A DNA stretch of 64,000 bases from Oscillospiraceae bacterium (GTDB taxonomy: Bacteria > Bacillota > Clostridia > Oscillospirales > UBA929). The notes beneath the pieces were generated by a model. The model was given only the letters and a program-made list of their open reading frames with translations, was not told where the DNA came from and made no database searches. The stretch's first letter is position 1; each line of letters begins with the position of its first letter. This document shows, one piece after another, positions 16,440-24,504 of this stretch. The position numbers and the translations under genes were made by a program. The stretch is taken from positions 1 through 64,000 of the forward strand of contig WRLU01000008.1 in the NCBI GenBank assembly GCA_009777475.1. Direction: 5' to 3'.

Positions 16440-17600
16440 ATGTCACAAAATCCTTTCTTAAGATACGCTAAAAAGGTTGACTGGGTAATCTGGGCAGCTT
16501 GCCTAGGCTTGGCTTTTTTGAGTCTTGTGCTTATTTTAGGATTGTTGAGGAGCGAACACTCTTCAAGCCTGGGGCTGAGATCGGGCAACCTCTCAACCCA
16601 GGCTGTTGCTACAGTAATCGGTATATTAACAGCTCTGACAATCTCCCATATCCCCCACAAAATTATAACTGAATTATGGAAGTTTTATGTCCCGGCAGCA
16701 TACCTGTTTTTTATATCAAGCTTTATTTTTGGAGCGGCCACGGCGGCACGGCCTGAGGCTAGACGTTGGATTATTATCCCTGGAATTAACATGAGCGTTC
16801 AGCCTTCTGAGATTCTAAAGCTTGCATTTATTTTATCATTTGCCTTGCACATATATAAAGTACATCACCAGCTCAACCGTCCTAAGAATCTCATTTTGCT
16901 TTGCATTCACGGCATGATTCCGGTATTGCTCGTTCAATTGCAGGGAGATTCAGGGATGGCGCTGATGTTTTTGTGCGTATTTGTTTGCATGATGTTTGCG
17001 GCAGGGCTGAAATGGCGGTATTTCGCGGCGGCATCAGCTGCGGCTGTAATCATGATTCCTATTATGTGGACATTTGTGTTAAGTCCTATGCAGCAGAAAA
17101 GGATTTTGACCGTTCTAAATCCCTCTGAACTCGATATACAGGGGACGTATAATCAGCAATACTATACTTTTTTAGCTATAAGCTCGGGAAGGCTGACAGG
17201 AAACGGTCTTTTTGGGGAGCATATTTATGTGCCTGAAATGCACAACGACTTTATTTTCGCCTTCTTAGGAAGTGCTTTTGGATTTTTAGGCTGTATAGCT
17301 GTGCTGTTGATTTTGCTGACATTAAGCATAAAGATACTCATAAATTCCGCTAACGCCAAGGATATACGGGGACAGGTAATTTGCGCCGGGGTTTTCGGCA
17401 TGATTTTCTTCCAGTCGGCAATCAATATCGCCATGTGCCTCTCTTTTTTACCAGTCATAGGGAATTCGTTGCCGTTTTTATCCTGCGGAGGCTCCTCAAT
17501 GGTTACAAGCTTTGTGGGCGTGGGTCTAGTGCTGTCTGTTTACAGGCATACTCAGAAGAAAAAGAAAATCCCGAGTACCTTTTTGCCAGGCGGTAACTAG
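16440..17600 (+). CDS. SEDS-family peptidoglycan polymerase (RodA/FtsW/SpoVE)
   Basis: Ten-helix membrane protein of the SEDS family, which polymerises lipid II into glycan strands together with a class B penicillin-binding protein. Diagnostic parts are QPSEILKLAFILSFA near 120, QGDSGMALMF near 175, EMHNDFIFAFLGSAFGFLG near 263 (with the catalytic Asp of HNDF) and the C-terminal LPFLSCGGSSMVTSFVGVGL near 345. The 386 residues are normal. Which of RodA, FtsW or SpoVE it is cannot be decided. It follows the amidase in the same direction with an AGGAGG site and no terminator between. No partner PBP is visible. Confidence 0.88.
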   Translation: MSQNPFLRYAKKVDWVIWAACLGLAFLSLVLILGLLRSEHSSSLGLRSGNLSTQAVATVIGILTALTISHIPHKIITELWKFYVPAAYLFFISSFIFGAATAARPEARRWIIIPGINMSVQPSEILKLAFILSFALHIYKVHHQLNRPKNLILLCIHGMIPVLLVQLQGDSGMALMFLCVFVCMMFAAGLKWRYFAAASAAAVIMIPIMWTFVLSPMQQKRILTVLNPSELDIQGTYNQQYYTFLAISSGRLTGNGLFGEHIYVPEMHNDFIFAFLGSAFGFLGCIAVLLILLTLSIKILINSANAKDIRGQVICAGVFGMIFFQSAINIAMCLSFLPVIGNSLPFLSCGGSSMVTSFVGVGLVLSVYRHTQKKKKIPSTFLPGGN

Positions 17601-17680
17601 ATCGCCACCCGGAAAGCTAATTCGTCAATATACACCATGTAATTATGCATATTGAACCGTAAAAATATTCGTTGCCCCCC

Positions 17681-17726
17681 TTGACAGACCTATTGTATCC
17701 TGCTATACTTTCTCCCGGCAGGAAAA
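17681..17726 (+). promoter_or_regulatory. promoter P1 of the RCC1 gene, copy of the nadA promoter block
   Basis: TTGACA at 17681-17686 and TATACT at 17704-17709 with a 17-bp spacer. From the -35 box to the GGCAGGAAAAA run it copies the block at 7160-7206 with about four differences. The stretch 17601-17680, after the SEDS gene, shows nothing recognisable. Confidence 0.7.
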
Positions 17727-17741
17727 ACTGTGGAAAGGGGC

Positions 17742-17770
17742 TTGACAAATATGCTGAATTGTGCTAAAAT
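17742..17770 (+). promoter_or_regulatory. promoter P2 of the RCC1 gene
   Basis: TTGACA at 17742-17747 and TAAAAT at 17765-17770 with a 17-bp spacer, 61 bp downstream of P1. The predicted start near 17777 is at the first bases of the 5-bp tandem repeat. Confidence 0.7.
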
Positions 17771-17775
17771 CACTC

Positions 17776-17840
17776 AGACAAGACAAGACAAGACAAGACA
17801 AGACAAGACAAGACAAGACAAGACAAGACAAGACAAGACA
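17776..17840 (+). repeat. 13 perfect tandem copies of AGACA
   Basis: Sixty-five bases made of 13 uninterrupted AGACA units, beginning about 6 bases after the P2 -10 box. Perfect short repeats of this length are prone to copy-number change by strand slippage. They would form the very 5' end of the P2 transcript, so copy number would change leader length and not the protein. Confidence 0.95.
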
Positions 17841-17876
17841 GTTCGTCATGCCCTGAAACTGAATACTGATAACAAA

Positions 17877-17914
17877 GACGGCGGCTCTTCTATTAAGAAG
17901 GGCAGCCGTCTTTT
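17877..17914 (+). terminator. intrinsic terminator or attenuator in the RCC1 leader
   Basis: A 15-bp stem with one mismatch and one G-U pair (GACGGC...GCCGTC arms, loop ATTA) followed by TTTT. It lies between the promoters and the gene start, so it should stop many transcripts before the coding region. The alternative is that P1 and P2 make a short RNA of about 135-200 nt and the gene has another promoter. Confidence 0.75.
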
Positions 17915-17923
17915 GCTGTGCGT

Positions 17924-18007
17924 TTAAGCGGGAAATTCCCGCTTAACATAACCCCTCGCATTTCGCGGGAGGCACCCTCCTTGTAAAGGAGGGTAAAATT
18001 AAGGAGG
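17924..18007 (+). promoter_or_regulatory. palindromes around the RCC1 ribosome binding site
   Basis: Two perfect inverted repeats follow the terminator: TTAAGCGGGAA/TTCCCGCTTAA at 17924-17946 and ACCCTCCTT/AAGGAGGGT at 17974-17994. The second contains CCTCCTT, which can pair either with its own arm or with the true Shine-Dalgarno AAGGAGG at 18001-18007. This could hide or free the start site. It may also be a dispersed palindromic intergenic repeat. Confidence 0.55.
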
Positions 18008-18015
18008 ATTTTACC

Positions 18016-20535
18016 ATGATAACCACTGAAAGCCCCAAAAAACTAACCGCGCTTATTGTTGCGGCAGCTATGCTGCTTGCGCTGCTGCCCGGCATTTCGG
18101 GTATGCCCCTGTACGCCGCCGGAAGTGACGCTAAGTGGGACGGCCAGTCGGGCATTGCCCAGATTGCGGTTAGCGACTACAACAGCTATGCGATCAAGGT
18201 TGACGGCACACTGTGGGCGTGGGGAAGTAGTGATTTAGGTCGGCTGGGCGATGGCACAACAGCGGACAAAGCCGCTCCGGTACAGCTTGACGGCACAGAC
18301 TGGGCGAGTGTTTCGACTGGCGTCAACCACACCCTGGCACTCAAAAAAGACGGCACGCTGTGGGGCTGGGGAGCGAATAATGACGGCGAGCTGGGCGATG
18401 GCACAACGGTCGTAAAAATGGCTCCGGCACAGGTGGGCGATGACACAGACTGGGCAAGCGTTTCTGCTGGCTACGCGTATAGCCTGGCACTCAAGGATGA
18501 CGGCACGCTGTGGGAGTGGGGTAAGAATAGTGGTGCATTAACCCCTGTGCAGGTAGGCGGGGATGAGGACTGGGCCAGCGTTACGGCTGGCTACGACCAC
18601 ACCCTTGCGCTCAAGGATGACGGCACGCTGTGGGCGTGGGGAGCGAATGAGTTCGGTCAGCTGGGCATCGGCTCAACGGAGGACAGAAACACCCCGGTAC
18701 AGGTTGGCAGTGACACAGACTGGGCAAGTGCTGCGGCTAACGCGGCGGACAGCCTTGCACTCAAGACTGACGGCACACTGTGGCACTGGGGTAAGAATAG
18801 TGGTGCATTAACCCCTGTGCAGGTAGGCGAGGACGAGGACTGGGCCAGTGCTGCGATTGGCGTCTATGAGGGTATCCTCAACTTCATGGCACTCAAGACT
18901 GACGGCACACTGTGGGGCTGGGGAACTAATGCCAGCGGCCAGCTTGGTGACGGCACAACAACCCCCAGAGAAACCCCTGTGAAGGTAGGCAATGGAGACA
19001 CAGACTGGGCAAGCGTTTATGCTTCCGCTCACCATACCGTGGCACTGAAGACTGACGGCACACTGTGGGCCTGGGGACGGAATGGCAGCGGTGAGCTGGG
19101 GCTAGGCTCAAGGGACAACCAAACCACCACCCCTGCACAGGTTGGTCAGCCTGAGGACTGGGCAAGCGTTGCAGCTGGTGGCGTACATACCGTGGCACTC
19201 AAGTCTGACGGCACACTGTGGGCGTGGGGAAGTAATGAATACGGTCAGCTGGGCGATGGAACAACGGACGACAAAATCACCCCGGTACAGGTAGGCGGGG
19301 ACGATGACTGGGAGAGTGTTTCAGCTGGCGCCTTCCATACCGTGGCACTGAAGTCTGACGGCACCCTGTGGGGCTGGGGAGGGTTTAATCTTAGCCAAAG
19401 CACCCCGCTTCAGGTTGGCAGTGACGCAGACTGGGCAAGCGTTTCAGCTGGTGGCATGCACACCATGGCACTCAAGTCTGACGGCACGCTGTGGGCATGG
19501 GGAAGTAATACCAGCGGCCAGCTGGGCGACGGCACAAAGGTCAATCAAGCCACCCCGGTACAGGTAGGAAAAGACACAGACTGGGCGAGCGTTTCAGCCG
19601 GCAACAGCCACACCCTGGCACTCAAGACTGACGGCACGCTGTGGGGCTGGGGAGCGAATGGTCAGGGCGAGCTGGGCGATGGCACAACGGACGGCAAAAC
19701 CACCCCGGTACAGGTAGGCGGGGCTCGTGACTGGGAAAGCGTTTTTGCCGGTACCAACCGTACCCTGGCACTCAAGGCTGACGGCACACTGTGGGCGTGG
19801 GGACTTGGAGACCCCCTCCCTGCACAGATAGGCAGTGACGATAACTGGGAGAGCGTTTCTGCTGGCACCTTCCATACCGTGGCACTCAAGGCTGACGGCA
19901 CACTGTGGCAGTGGGGACACAATGACTTCGCCCCTGCCAAGGTGGGAGAGGCTAATGACTGGGCGATCGTTACGGCTGGCGCCAACCACACTATGGCATT
20001 CAAGGCTGACGGTACCCTGTGGGCATGGGGAGATAATGGGTTCGGCCAGCTGGGCAACGGAATACTTGAGCTTCCTAGTAACGGCAAGGCCACCCCTGTG
20101 AAGATTTTTACCCCAGAGAAGAAGCTGAGTCCAACCAGTGCACCCGCACCCACCAGCGCGCCAACCTCCGCGCCAACGTCCGCACCAACCACCCCTGCGC
20201 CGACACAGAAGCCGGCCGCGGCGGCAAAGGCGGCAAAGCCAAAGGTCACCAGCCCTAAGAAAACCAAAATCAGCGTGAAGAGGAAAAAGAAGCTGACGCT
20301 GAAAATCAAGGCCAAAAACATGGGCAAGGGCGGCAAGCTTACGTATCAGTGGCAGGCAAGCAAAAAACAAAAAAGCGGCTTTAAAAATATCAAAGGCAAG
20401 GCTGCAAAAAAGAAAAGCTACAAGCCTTCCACAAAGAAAAAAGGCAGAAAATTTTACCGCTGCCGTGTCACCCACACTGTAGGGAAAACGAAGAAGAACA
20501 GGGCCTCTAAGGTGTTCAGGGTTACGGTGAAATAG
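18016..20535 (+). CDS. secreted RCC1-repeat protein (14 units) with lysine-rich tail
   Basis: An 839-residue secreted protein of unknown binding target. A signal peptide covers about residues 1-35 (ending LYAAG). Then come 14 RCC1 (alpha-tubulin suppressor type) units, each centred on DGTLWxWG and most with GQLGDGTT and TPVQVG. Units 3, 5, 9, 12 and 13 are short, lacking the GQLGDGTT loop. Fourteen units would build two seven-bladed propellers. A Pro/Thr/Ser/Ala linker (TSAPTSAPTSAPTT) leads to an Ig-like C-terminal domain of about 120 residues that is extremely Lys-rich (KISVKRKKKLTLKIKAK, TYQWQASKK). No LPxTG is seen. The start has AAGGAGG at the right distance. The repeats are similar at DNA level too, so recombination between units is possible. 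Confidence 0.88.
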   Translation: MITTESPKKLTALIVAAAMLLALLPGISGMPLYAAGSDAKWDGQSGIAQIAVSDYNSYAIKVDGTLWAWGSSDLGRLGDGTTADKAAPVQLDGTDWASVSTGVNHTLALKKDGTLWGWGANNDGELGDGTTVVKMAPAQVGDDTDWASVSAGYAYSLALKDDGTLWEWGKNSGALTPVQVGGDEDWASVTAGYDHTLALKDDGTLWAWGANEFGQLGIGSTEDRNTPVQVGSDTDWASAAANAADSLALKTDGTLWHWGKNSGALTPVQVGEDEDWASAAIGVYEGILNFMALKTDGTLWGWGTNASGQLGDGTTTPRETPVKVGNGDTDWASVYASAHHTVALKTDGTLWAWGRNGSGELGLGSRDNQTTTPAQVGQPEDWASVAAGGVHTVALKSDGTLWAWGSNEYGQLGDGTTDDKITPVQVGGDDDWESVSAGAFHTVALKSDGTLWGWGGFNLSQSTPLQVGSDADWASVSAGGMHTMALKSDGTLWAWGSNTSGQLGDGTKVNQATPVQVGKDTDWASVSAGNSHTLALKTDGTLWGWGANGQGELGDGTTDGKTTPVQVGGARDWESVFAGTNRTLALKADGTLWAWGLGDPLPAQIGSDDNWESVSAGTFHTVALKADGTLWQWGHNDFAPAKVGEANDWAIVTAGANHTMAFKADGTLWAWGDNGFGQLGNGILELPSNGKATPVKIFTPEKKLSPTSAPAPTSAPTSAPTSAPTTPAPTQKPAAAAKAAKPKVTSPKKTKISVKRKKKLTLKIKAKNMGKGGKLTYQWQASKKQKSGFKNIKGKAAKKKSYKPSTKKKGRKFYRCRVTHTVGKTKKNRASKVFRVTVK

Positions 20536-20633
20536 AGAGGGTTCCCCGCTCCACAGCTATATATGCCATGTCGGGATATGAGACTTTTTTCCCCGGGAAA
20601 ATAAAAAATATCAAGATGCAGAATAAAAAAGTC

Positions 20634-20662
20634 TTGACATAGTTGATAGCATATGTTTTAAT
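20634..20662 (+). promoter_or_regulatory. promoter of the riboswitch and P-type ATPase
   Basis: TTGACA at 20634-20639 and TTTAAT at 20657-20662, 17 bp apart. Transcription would begin near 20669, just before the riboswitch. The stretch 20536-20633 holds no clear terminator or gene. Confidence 0.75.
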
Positions 20663-20682
20663 GCAGTGACAATAGAACATTC

Positions 20683-20770
20683 CGTGAGGGAGTAGTTTGC
20701 GCGGATTCGGATCCGTGTGTCAAGCCAACAATCCCGGTCGTCAGACCTGGCTTGCCTTAAATGACGAGAC
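20683..20770 (+). promoter_or_regulatory. manganese riboswitch (yybP-ykoY class)
   Basis: The conserved parts of the yybP-ykoY aptamer occur in order: GGGAGTAG near 20688, the CCGGTCGTCAGACCTGG arm at about 20734-20750, and TGACGAGACT at 20762-20771. This class binds Mn2+ and commonly controls manganese exporters, including P-type ATPases. The 3' end of the aptamer overlaps the 5' arm of the terminator that follows, the normal layout for a switch that turns the gene ON when Mn2+ is bound. The assignment is by eye. Confidence 0.87.
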
Positions 20771-20810
20771 TCATATATAAGCCCCGCAGGGCTTATATAT
20801 GAGTTTTTTA
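20769..20810 (+). terminator. riboswitch-controlled terminator
   Basis: A perfect 16-bp stem (ACTCATATATAAGCCC and its complement, loop CGCA) at 20769-20804 followed by TTTTTT. Its first bases belong to the aptamer's conserved GAGACT end, so aptamer folding and terminator folding exclude each other. Confidence 0.92.
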
Positions 20811-20857
20811 TTTTTCAGGGAATCTATTGAATACAGAAGCTTAAGGAGCGTACAGAC

Positions 20858-23503
20858 ATGAGAGATTTTTTAGAATCTAAAGAAAACCTGATTGAAATCC
20901 TGAACACCCACGCCGGCGATGGCCTGAGCAGAGGACAAGCCATAAAAAATGCTGAAAAATATGGAAAAAACCACCTGACAAAGGAAAAGCCGGAGGGCGT
21001 TTTCGGACGTATAAGGCATATACTTGCGGAACCATTGATTTTGCTACTGATTGCTGCCGGGGCGATTGCCGTTGCCGTAAATGTTATCGGTACCATAACC
21101 GGAGGACACACCGATTTTTTGGAATGCGCGGGGATTTTTGCCGCCATATCACTTACTATTGCAATAACGGTGGTTATGGAGGGGAAGAGTGCCAAGGCAT
21201 TTGAGGCACTCAACAAAATTAATGAGGATATTGCCATAAGAGCTATGCGGGAGGGCAACCCGGTTATCCTCCATCAAAAAGACGTTGTTCCTGGGGATAT
21301 ACTTTTGCTTTCAGCCGGCGACAAAATTCCTGCCGATTGCCGGCTGCTGGAGAGTACCGATTTAAGCGCGGACGAATCGGCACTTACTGGTGAAAGTGTC
21401 CCTGCCGGGAAAAACGCTCTAGCTACCTTTTCTGATGAAAAAACCCCGGTTGCCGAACGTGCCAATATGCTGTATTCAGGCACATATATAACCGGCGGGT
21501 TTGCCAAAGCTTTAGTTACCTCAGTAGGAGATAATACCGAATTCGGCAAAATCGCCCGCGAGCTTTCCGCAAAGGTAAACTCAACTACCCCTTTGCAGGA
21601 ACGTCTTGGGCGCTTAGGGAAAACAATCGCTGTTTTTGGTATTGTAGCCGCCGCGGTTGTATTCATCGCGCAAATACTCCATTTTTCCGGAAATGGCTTG
21701 AATATGACAGTTGTATTAGATGCTTTTCTTACCAGCATTGTTTTGATTGTAGCATCGGTGCCTGAGGGCCTGCCTACTATTGTTGCTGTTTCGCTGTCTC
21801 TTAATATTATTAAGCTTTCGCGAGAAAACGCTTTGGTTAAAAAGATGATTGCCTCTGAAACAGTAGGCTGTGTTAACATCATATGCTCAGATAAAACCGG
21901 AACCCTCACAGAAAATAAAATGACTGTGGTAAATGAAATAACAAATGCGTTTGTTTTTCAGAACATTTGTGTTAACAGCACGGCGGATGTAGGAGAAAAC
22001 GGCGTTTTTATAGGCAATCCAACAGAATGTGCCCTGATTAGCGCATCGGAAAAAGAGGACGGTTTAAATTACCGCAAATGCCGCCAAAGCATCGGGACTA
22101 TCCACTCCTTCCCTTTTTCTTCTGAGAAAAAATGTATGACCACATTGGCTAAGGAATCAGATGGTTATATAGCCTACAGCAAAGGCAGCCCGGAAAAAAT
22201 ACTTGCCTTCTGCACAATTAGTGAAGATGAATGTGCTGAAATTGAGGCAGAGATGAAAGAGTACCAGCAAAAGGCCTGCCGTATTATTGCCTTTGGGCAT
22301 AGGCTTTTTGACTCTTGCCCGGGTTTTGTGGAGGCAGAAATTGAAAGCGGTATGACGTTTGACGGCTTTGCCGCCATTGCCGATCCGCTCAGGGCAGACG
22401 TATTCGAGGCCGTGAAAAACTGCCGCTCGGCAGGTGTCTCCCTCAAAATCCTTACAGGCGACAATATACTCACAGCCTCTGCTGTTGCCAATGAATTGGG
22501 TGTATTAGATAAAAACGGCTCCGCCCTTGCGGGTGCCGTAGAGGCCCGGGAACTAGAACACTTGACTGATGAAGAATTAAGCAAACGGCTGGAATCCATA
22601 AAGGTTATCGCACGCAGTACCCCTTCAATCAAAATGAGGGTGGTTAAACTCCTTAAAAGCATGGGGAATGTGGTAGCTGTAACCGGCGACGGCATCAACG
22701 ATGCGCCCGCTTTGAAAAACGCAGATGTTGGGATTGCCATGGGGATCGCCGGTACAGAGGTTTCCAAGGAAGCCTGCGATATCGTACTGCTTGACGACTC
22801 TTTTTCTACTATTGTCAGGGCGATACACTGGGGACGTGGCATTTATGAAAACTTCAAGCGGTTTATTATTTTTCAGCTTACCGCTAATGTGTCATCGGTG
22901 ATGGTGGTTTTAGCATGTGTTTTGTTTGCCCCATTGTTGCCGGAATACGGCTTTATAGCACCATTTACTGCCCTTCAGCTACTATGGGTGAATATTATCA
23001 TGGATGGGCCGCCCGCCTTAACGCTAGGATTGGAACCGGTACACAAGAGTGTTATGACTCGTCCGCCTGTTAAACGGAGCGAAAATATTCTCTCAAAGGC
23101 GTTGCTTCTGCGTGTAGGGCTTACCGGGCTGTATATCACAATAATGGTTTTGGCGCAATACGCCTTTAATTTTCTGGGTGCCGATTATGGTGAAATGCAA
23201 ACAGTTATGTTTGCCCTGTTCTCGCTGTTTCAATTGTTCAACGCCTTTAATTGCCGGGAGCTTCATGGGGTCAGCATTTTCAAGAATATTCTCAAAAACC
23301 GCCCAATGATTTTTGTTGTAGGCTGCACTTTTATTATACAGGTTCTTATGATTCAGTTTGCCGGTGCGTTTTTTGGCACAGCACCACTGCCGCTTGCCAT
23401 GTGGGTTAAGGTGTTCGCCACGGCATTCAGCGTAATCGTTTTTTCAGAGCTTTTCAAGCTAGTCGTGTTTTTTCAGAAATTTTCAAAGCTAATGGTGCCT
23501 TGA
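20858..23503 (+). CDS. P-type cation ATPase, probable Mn2+ (or Ca2+) exporter
   Basis: P2A-type (PacL/SERCA-like) ATPase of 881 residues that pumps divalent cations out of the cell. All landmarks are present: N-terminal cation-ATPase domain, ALTGES in the actuator domain near 177, VPEGLP near 304, the phosphorylated Asp in CSDKTGTLTENKMT near 346, KGSPEK near 443, TGDGINDAPALKNADVGIAMG near 610, and a C-terminal set of six helices with QLLWVNIIMDGPPALTLG. Family members transport Ca2+ or Mn2+; the Mn2+ riboswitch directly upstream favours Mn2+. The start has AAGGAGC. It is followed by a bidirectional terminator and is monocistronic. Confidence 0.92.
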   Translation: MRDFLESKENLIEILNTHAGDGLSRGQAIKNAEKYGKNHLTKEKPEGVFGRIRHILAEPLILLLIAAGAIAVAVNVIGTITGGHTDFLECAGIFAAISLTIAITVVMEGKSAKAFEALNKINEDIAIRAMREGNPVILHQKDVVPGDILLLSAGDKIPADCRLLESTDLSADESALTGESVPAGKNALATFSDEKTPVAERANMLYSGTYITGGFAKALVTSVGDNTEFGKIARELSAKVNSTTPLQERLGRLGKTIAVFGIVAAAVVFIAQILHFSGNGLNMTVVLDAFLTSIVLIVASVPEGLPTIVAVSLSLNIIKLSRENALVKKMIASETVGCVNIICSDKTGTLTENKMTVVNEITNAFVFQNICVNSTADVGENGVFIGNPTECALISASEKEDGLNYRKCRQSIGTIHSFPFSSEKKCMTTLAKESDGYIAYSKGSPEKILAFCTISEDECAEIEAEMKEYQQKACRIIAFGHRLFDSCPGFVEAEIESGMTFDGFAAIADPLRADVFEAVKNCRSAGVSLKILTGDNILTASAVANELGVLDKNGSALAGAVEARELEHLTDEELSKRLESIKVIARSTPSIKMRVVKLLKSMGNVVAVTGDGINDAPALKNADVGIAMGIAGTEVSKEACDIVLLDDSFSTIVRAIHWGRGIYENFKRFIIFQLTANVSSVMVVLACVLFAPLLPEYGFIAPFTALQLLWVNIIMDGPPALTLGLEPVHKSVMTRPPVKRSENILSKALLLRVGLTGLYITIMVLAQYAFNFLGADYGEMQTVMFALFSLFQLFNAFNCRELHGVSIFKNILKNRPMIFVVGCTFIIQVLMIQFAGAFFGTAPLPLAMWVKVFATAFSVIVFSELFKLVVFFQKFSKLMVP

Positions 23504-23549
23504 TATATCTGCTTTTCATGTATTTACGAGTTTTTGGGACGAAAAGCTG

Positions 23550-23587
23550 AACCCTCATTTTCCGGCTCGCCGGAAAATGAGGGTTTT
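23550..23587. terminator. bidirectional terminator between the ATPase and fumarase genes
   Basis: A 16-bp inverted repeat (ACCCTCATTTTCCGG, loop CTCG, complement) ending in TTTT at 23584. The A-rich side gives a usable T-run on the other strand as well. It separates two convergent genes. Confidence 0.85.
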
Positions 23588-23608
23588 CGATGTATCCTTA
23601 AATAACCT

Positions 23609-24136
23609 TCACCGTTCGTAAATAGACCTGCCCCGGCAGTCAATAGCGACATAGAGGGGCATATTCTCAACTGTTAGAACACGGATTGCCTCGGTGCCTA
23701 AGTCCTCGAATGCAACAATCTCGCTCTTGACAACGCATTTTGCCATAACTGCCGCCGCGCCGCCGATCGCTGCCAGATAAAGCCCGGTATGCTGCTTAAT
23801 AGCATCAATTACGTCATCTGAACGTCCGCCCTTGCCTATCATAACGCCTAAACCTTCCTGTATAAGCCTGGGAGCGTACGCATCCATTCTCCCTGAGGTG
23901 GTAGGCCCGACAGGCCCGATTACTTTACCCGGTTTGGCGGGGCAGGGTCCGGCGTAATAAATAACTTGTCCGCGTATATCAAAAGGCAGAGGCTCCATTT
24001 GCTCCAAAAGCTCAACCAGACGCCGATGAGCGGCATCCCTGCCTGTGTAAATAATACCAGAAAGGGAAACCTTATCTCCAGCATGCAGGTCGACAATATC
24101 ACCTTTTAACAAGGGCGTTCTAATATTTTTTAACAT
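23609..24136 (-). CDS. Fe-S fumarate hydratase, beta (C-terminal) subunit
   Basis: Beta subunit of class I (4Fe-4S) fumarase or the related L-tartrate dehydratase; the two-subunit enzyme interconverts fumarate and malate. The 175 residues cover the complete beta domain, with the conserved HAGDKVSLSG, YTGRDAAHRR, IYYAGPCPA, GPTTSGRMD, GKGG and YLAAIGGAAA motifs. The cluster ligands are on the alpha subunit, which normally lies next to this gene but is not here: upstream is rpoB on the other strand. The alpha gene must be elsewhere, or this is a leftover copy. Start chosen with AAGGAGC 8 bp upstream. Confidence 0.9.
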   Translation of the reverse strand: MLKNIRTPLLKGDIVDLHAGDKVSLSGIIYTGRDAAHRRLVELLEQMEPLPFDIRGQVIYYAGPCPAKPGKVIGPVGPTTSGRMDAYAPRLIQEGLGVMIGKGGRSDDVIDAIKQHTGLYLAAIGGAAAVMAKCVVKSEIVAFEDLGTEAIRVLTVENMPLYVAIDCRGRSIYER

Positions 24137-24263
24137 GGTGAAATGCTCCTTTTTTGCCCGATTGGAATTCAGCCCAAAGGCCCAGCACTTCCGCTCACGG
24201 AGATGCCAGGCGTTTTGTTCACAAAAAGTTCACAAACCAGGCCCGAAAACCTTCAAAAAAATA

Positions 24264-24292
24264 TTGACACAAAAGGAAATCAATAATACAAT
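24264..24292 (+). promoter_or_regulatory. rpoB promoter
   Basis: TTGACA at 24264-24269 and TACAAT at 24287-24292 with a 17-bp spacer. The predicted start near 24299 leaves a leader of about 205 nt before rpoB. Confidence 0.8.
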
Positions 24293-24298
24293 GTAAGA

Positions 24299-24504
24299 TA
24301 ACTGCCTTGTTCTCGCCCGGAGCAGAGGGGGATACCCCAAAACTCCCGGACAACCGCAGTATAACACATTTTTCCCTATTAGACAAGGTGGGGGCGCGAT
24401 GCTCTATACACGCACCCTGGCGTGTCGAAGTGTACAGATAATGCTAACCCCTGATTTTTTATCCCGGGTTAGCGCAAGAATCAACTGAAGGAGTTGGCGG
24501 TTAA
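24299..24504 (+). promoter_or_regulatory. long leader of rpoB
   Basis: No protein is encoded here. Several stems are possible: CACGC/GCGTG near 24410-24425 and GCTAACCC/GGGTTAGC at 24443-24473, the latter just before the ribosome binding site AAGGAG. In many bacteria rpoB follows rplJ-rplL and a ribosomal-protein leader; here it stands alone, so this leader may be where its expression is set. I know no family that matches it. Confidence 0.4.

Noticed and set aside
17730-17927. 65-codon reading frame across the AGACA repeats (TRQDK repeats)
   Set aside because: A 5-bp array gives an open frame with a five-residue period by itself. It has no ribosome binding site, overlaps promoter P2 and runs into the terminator stem.
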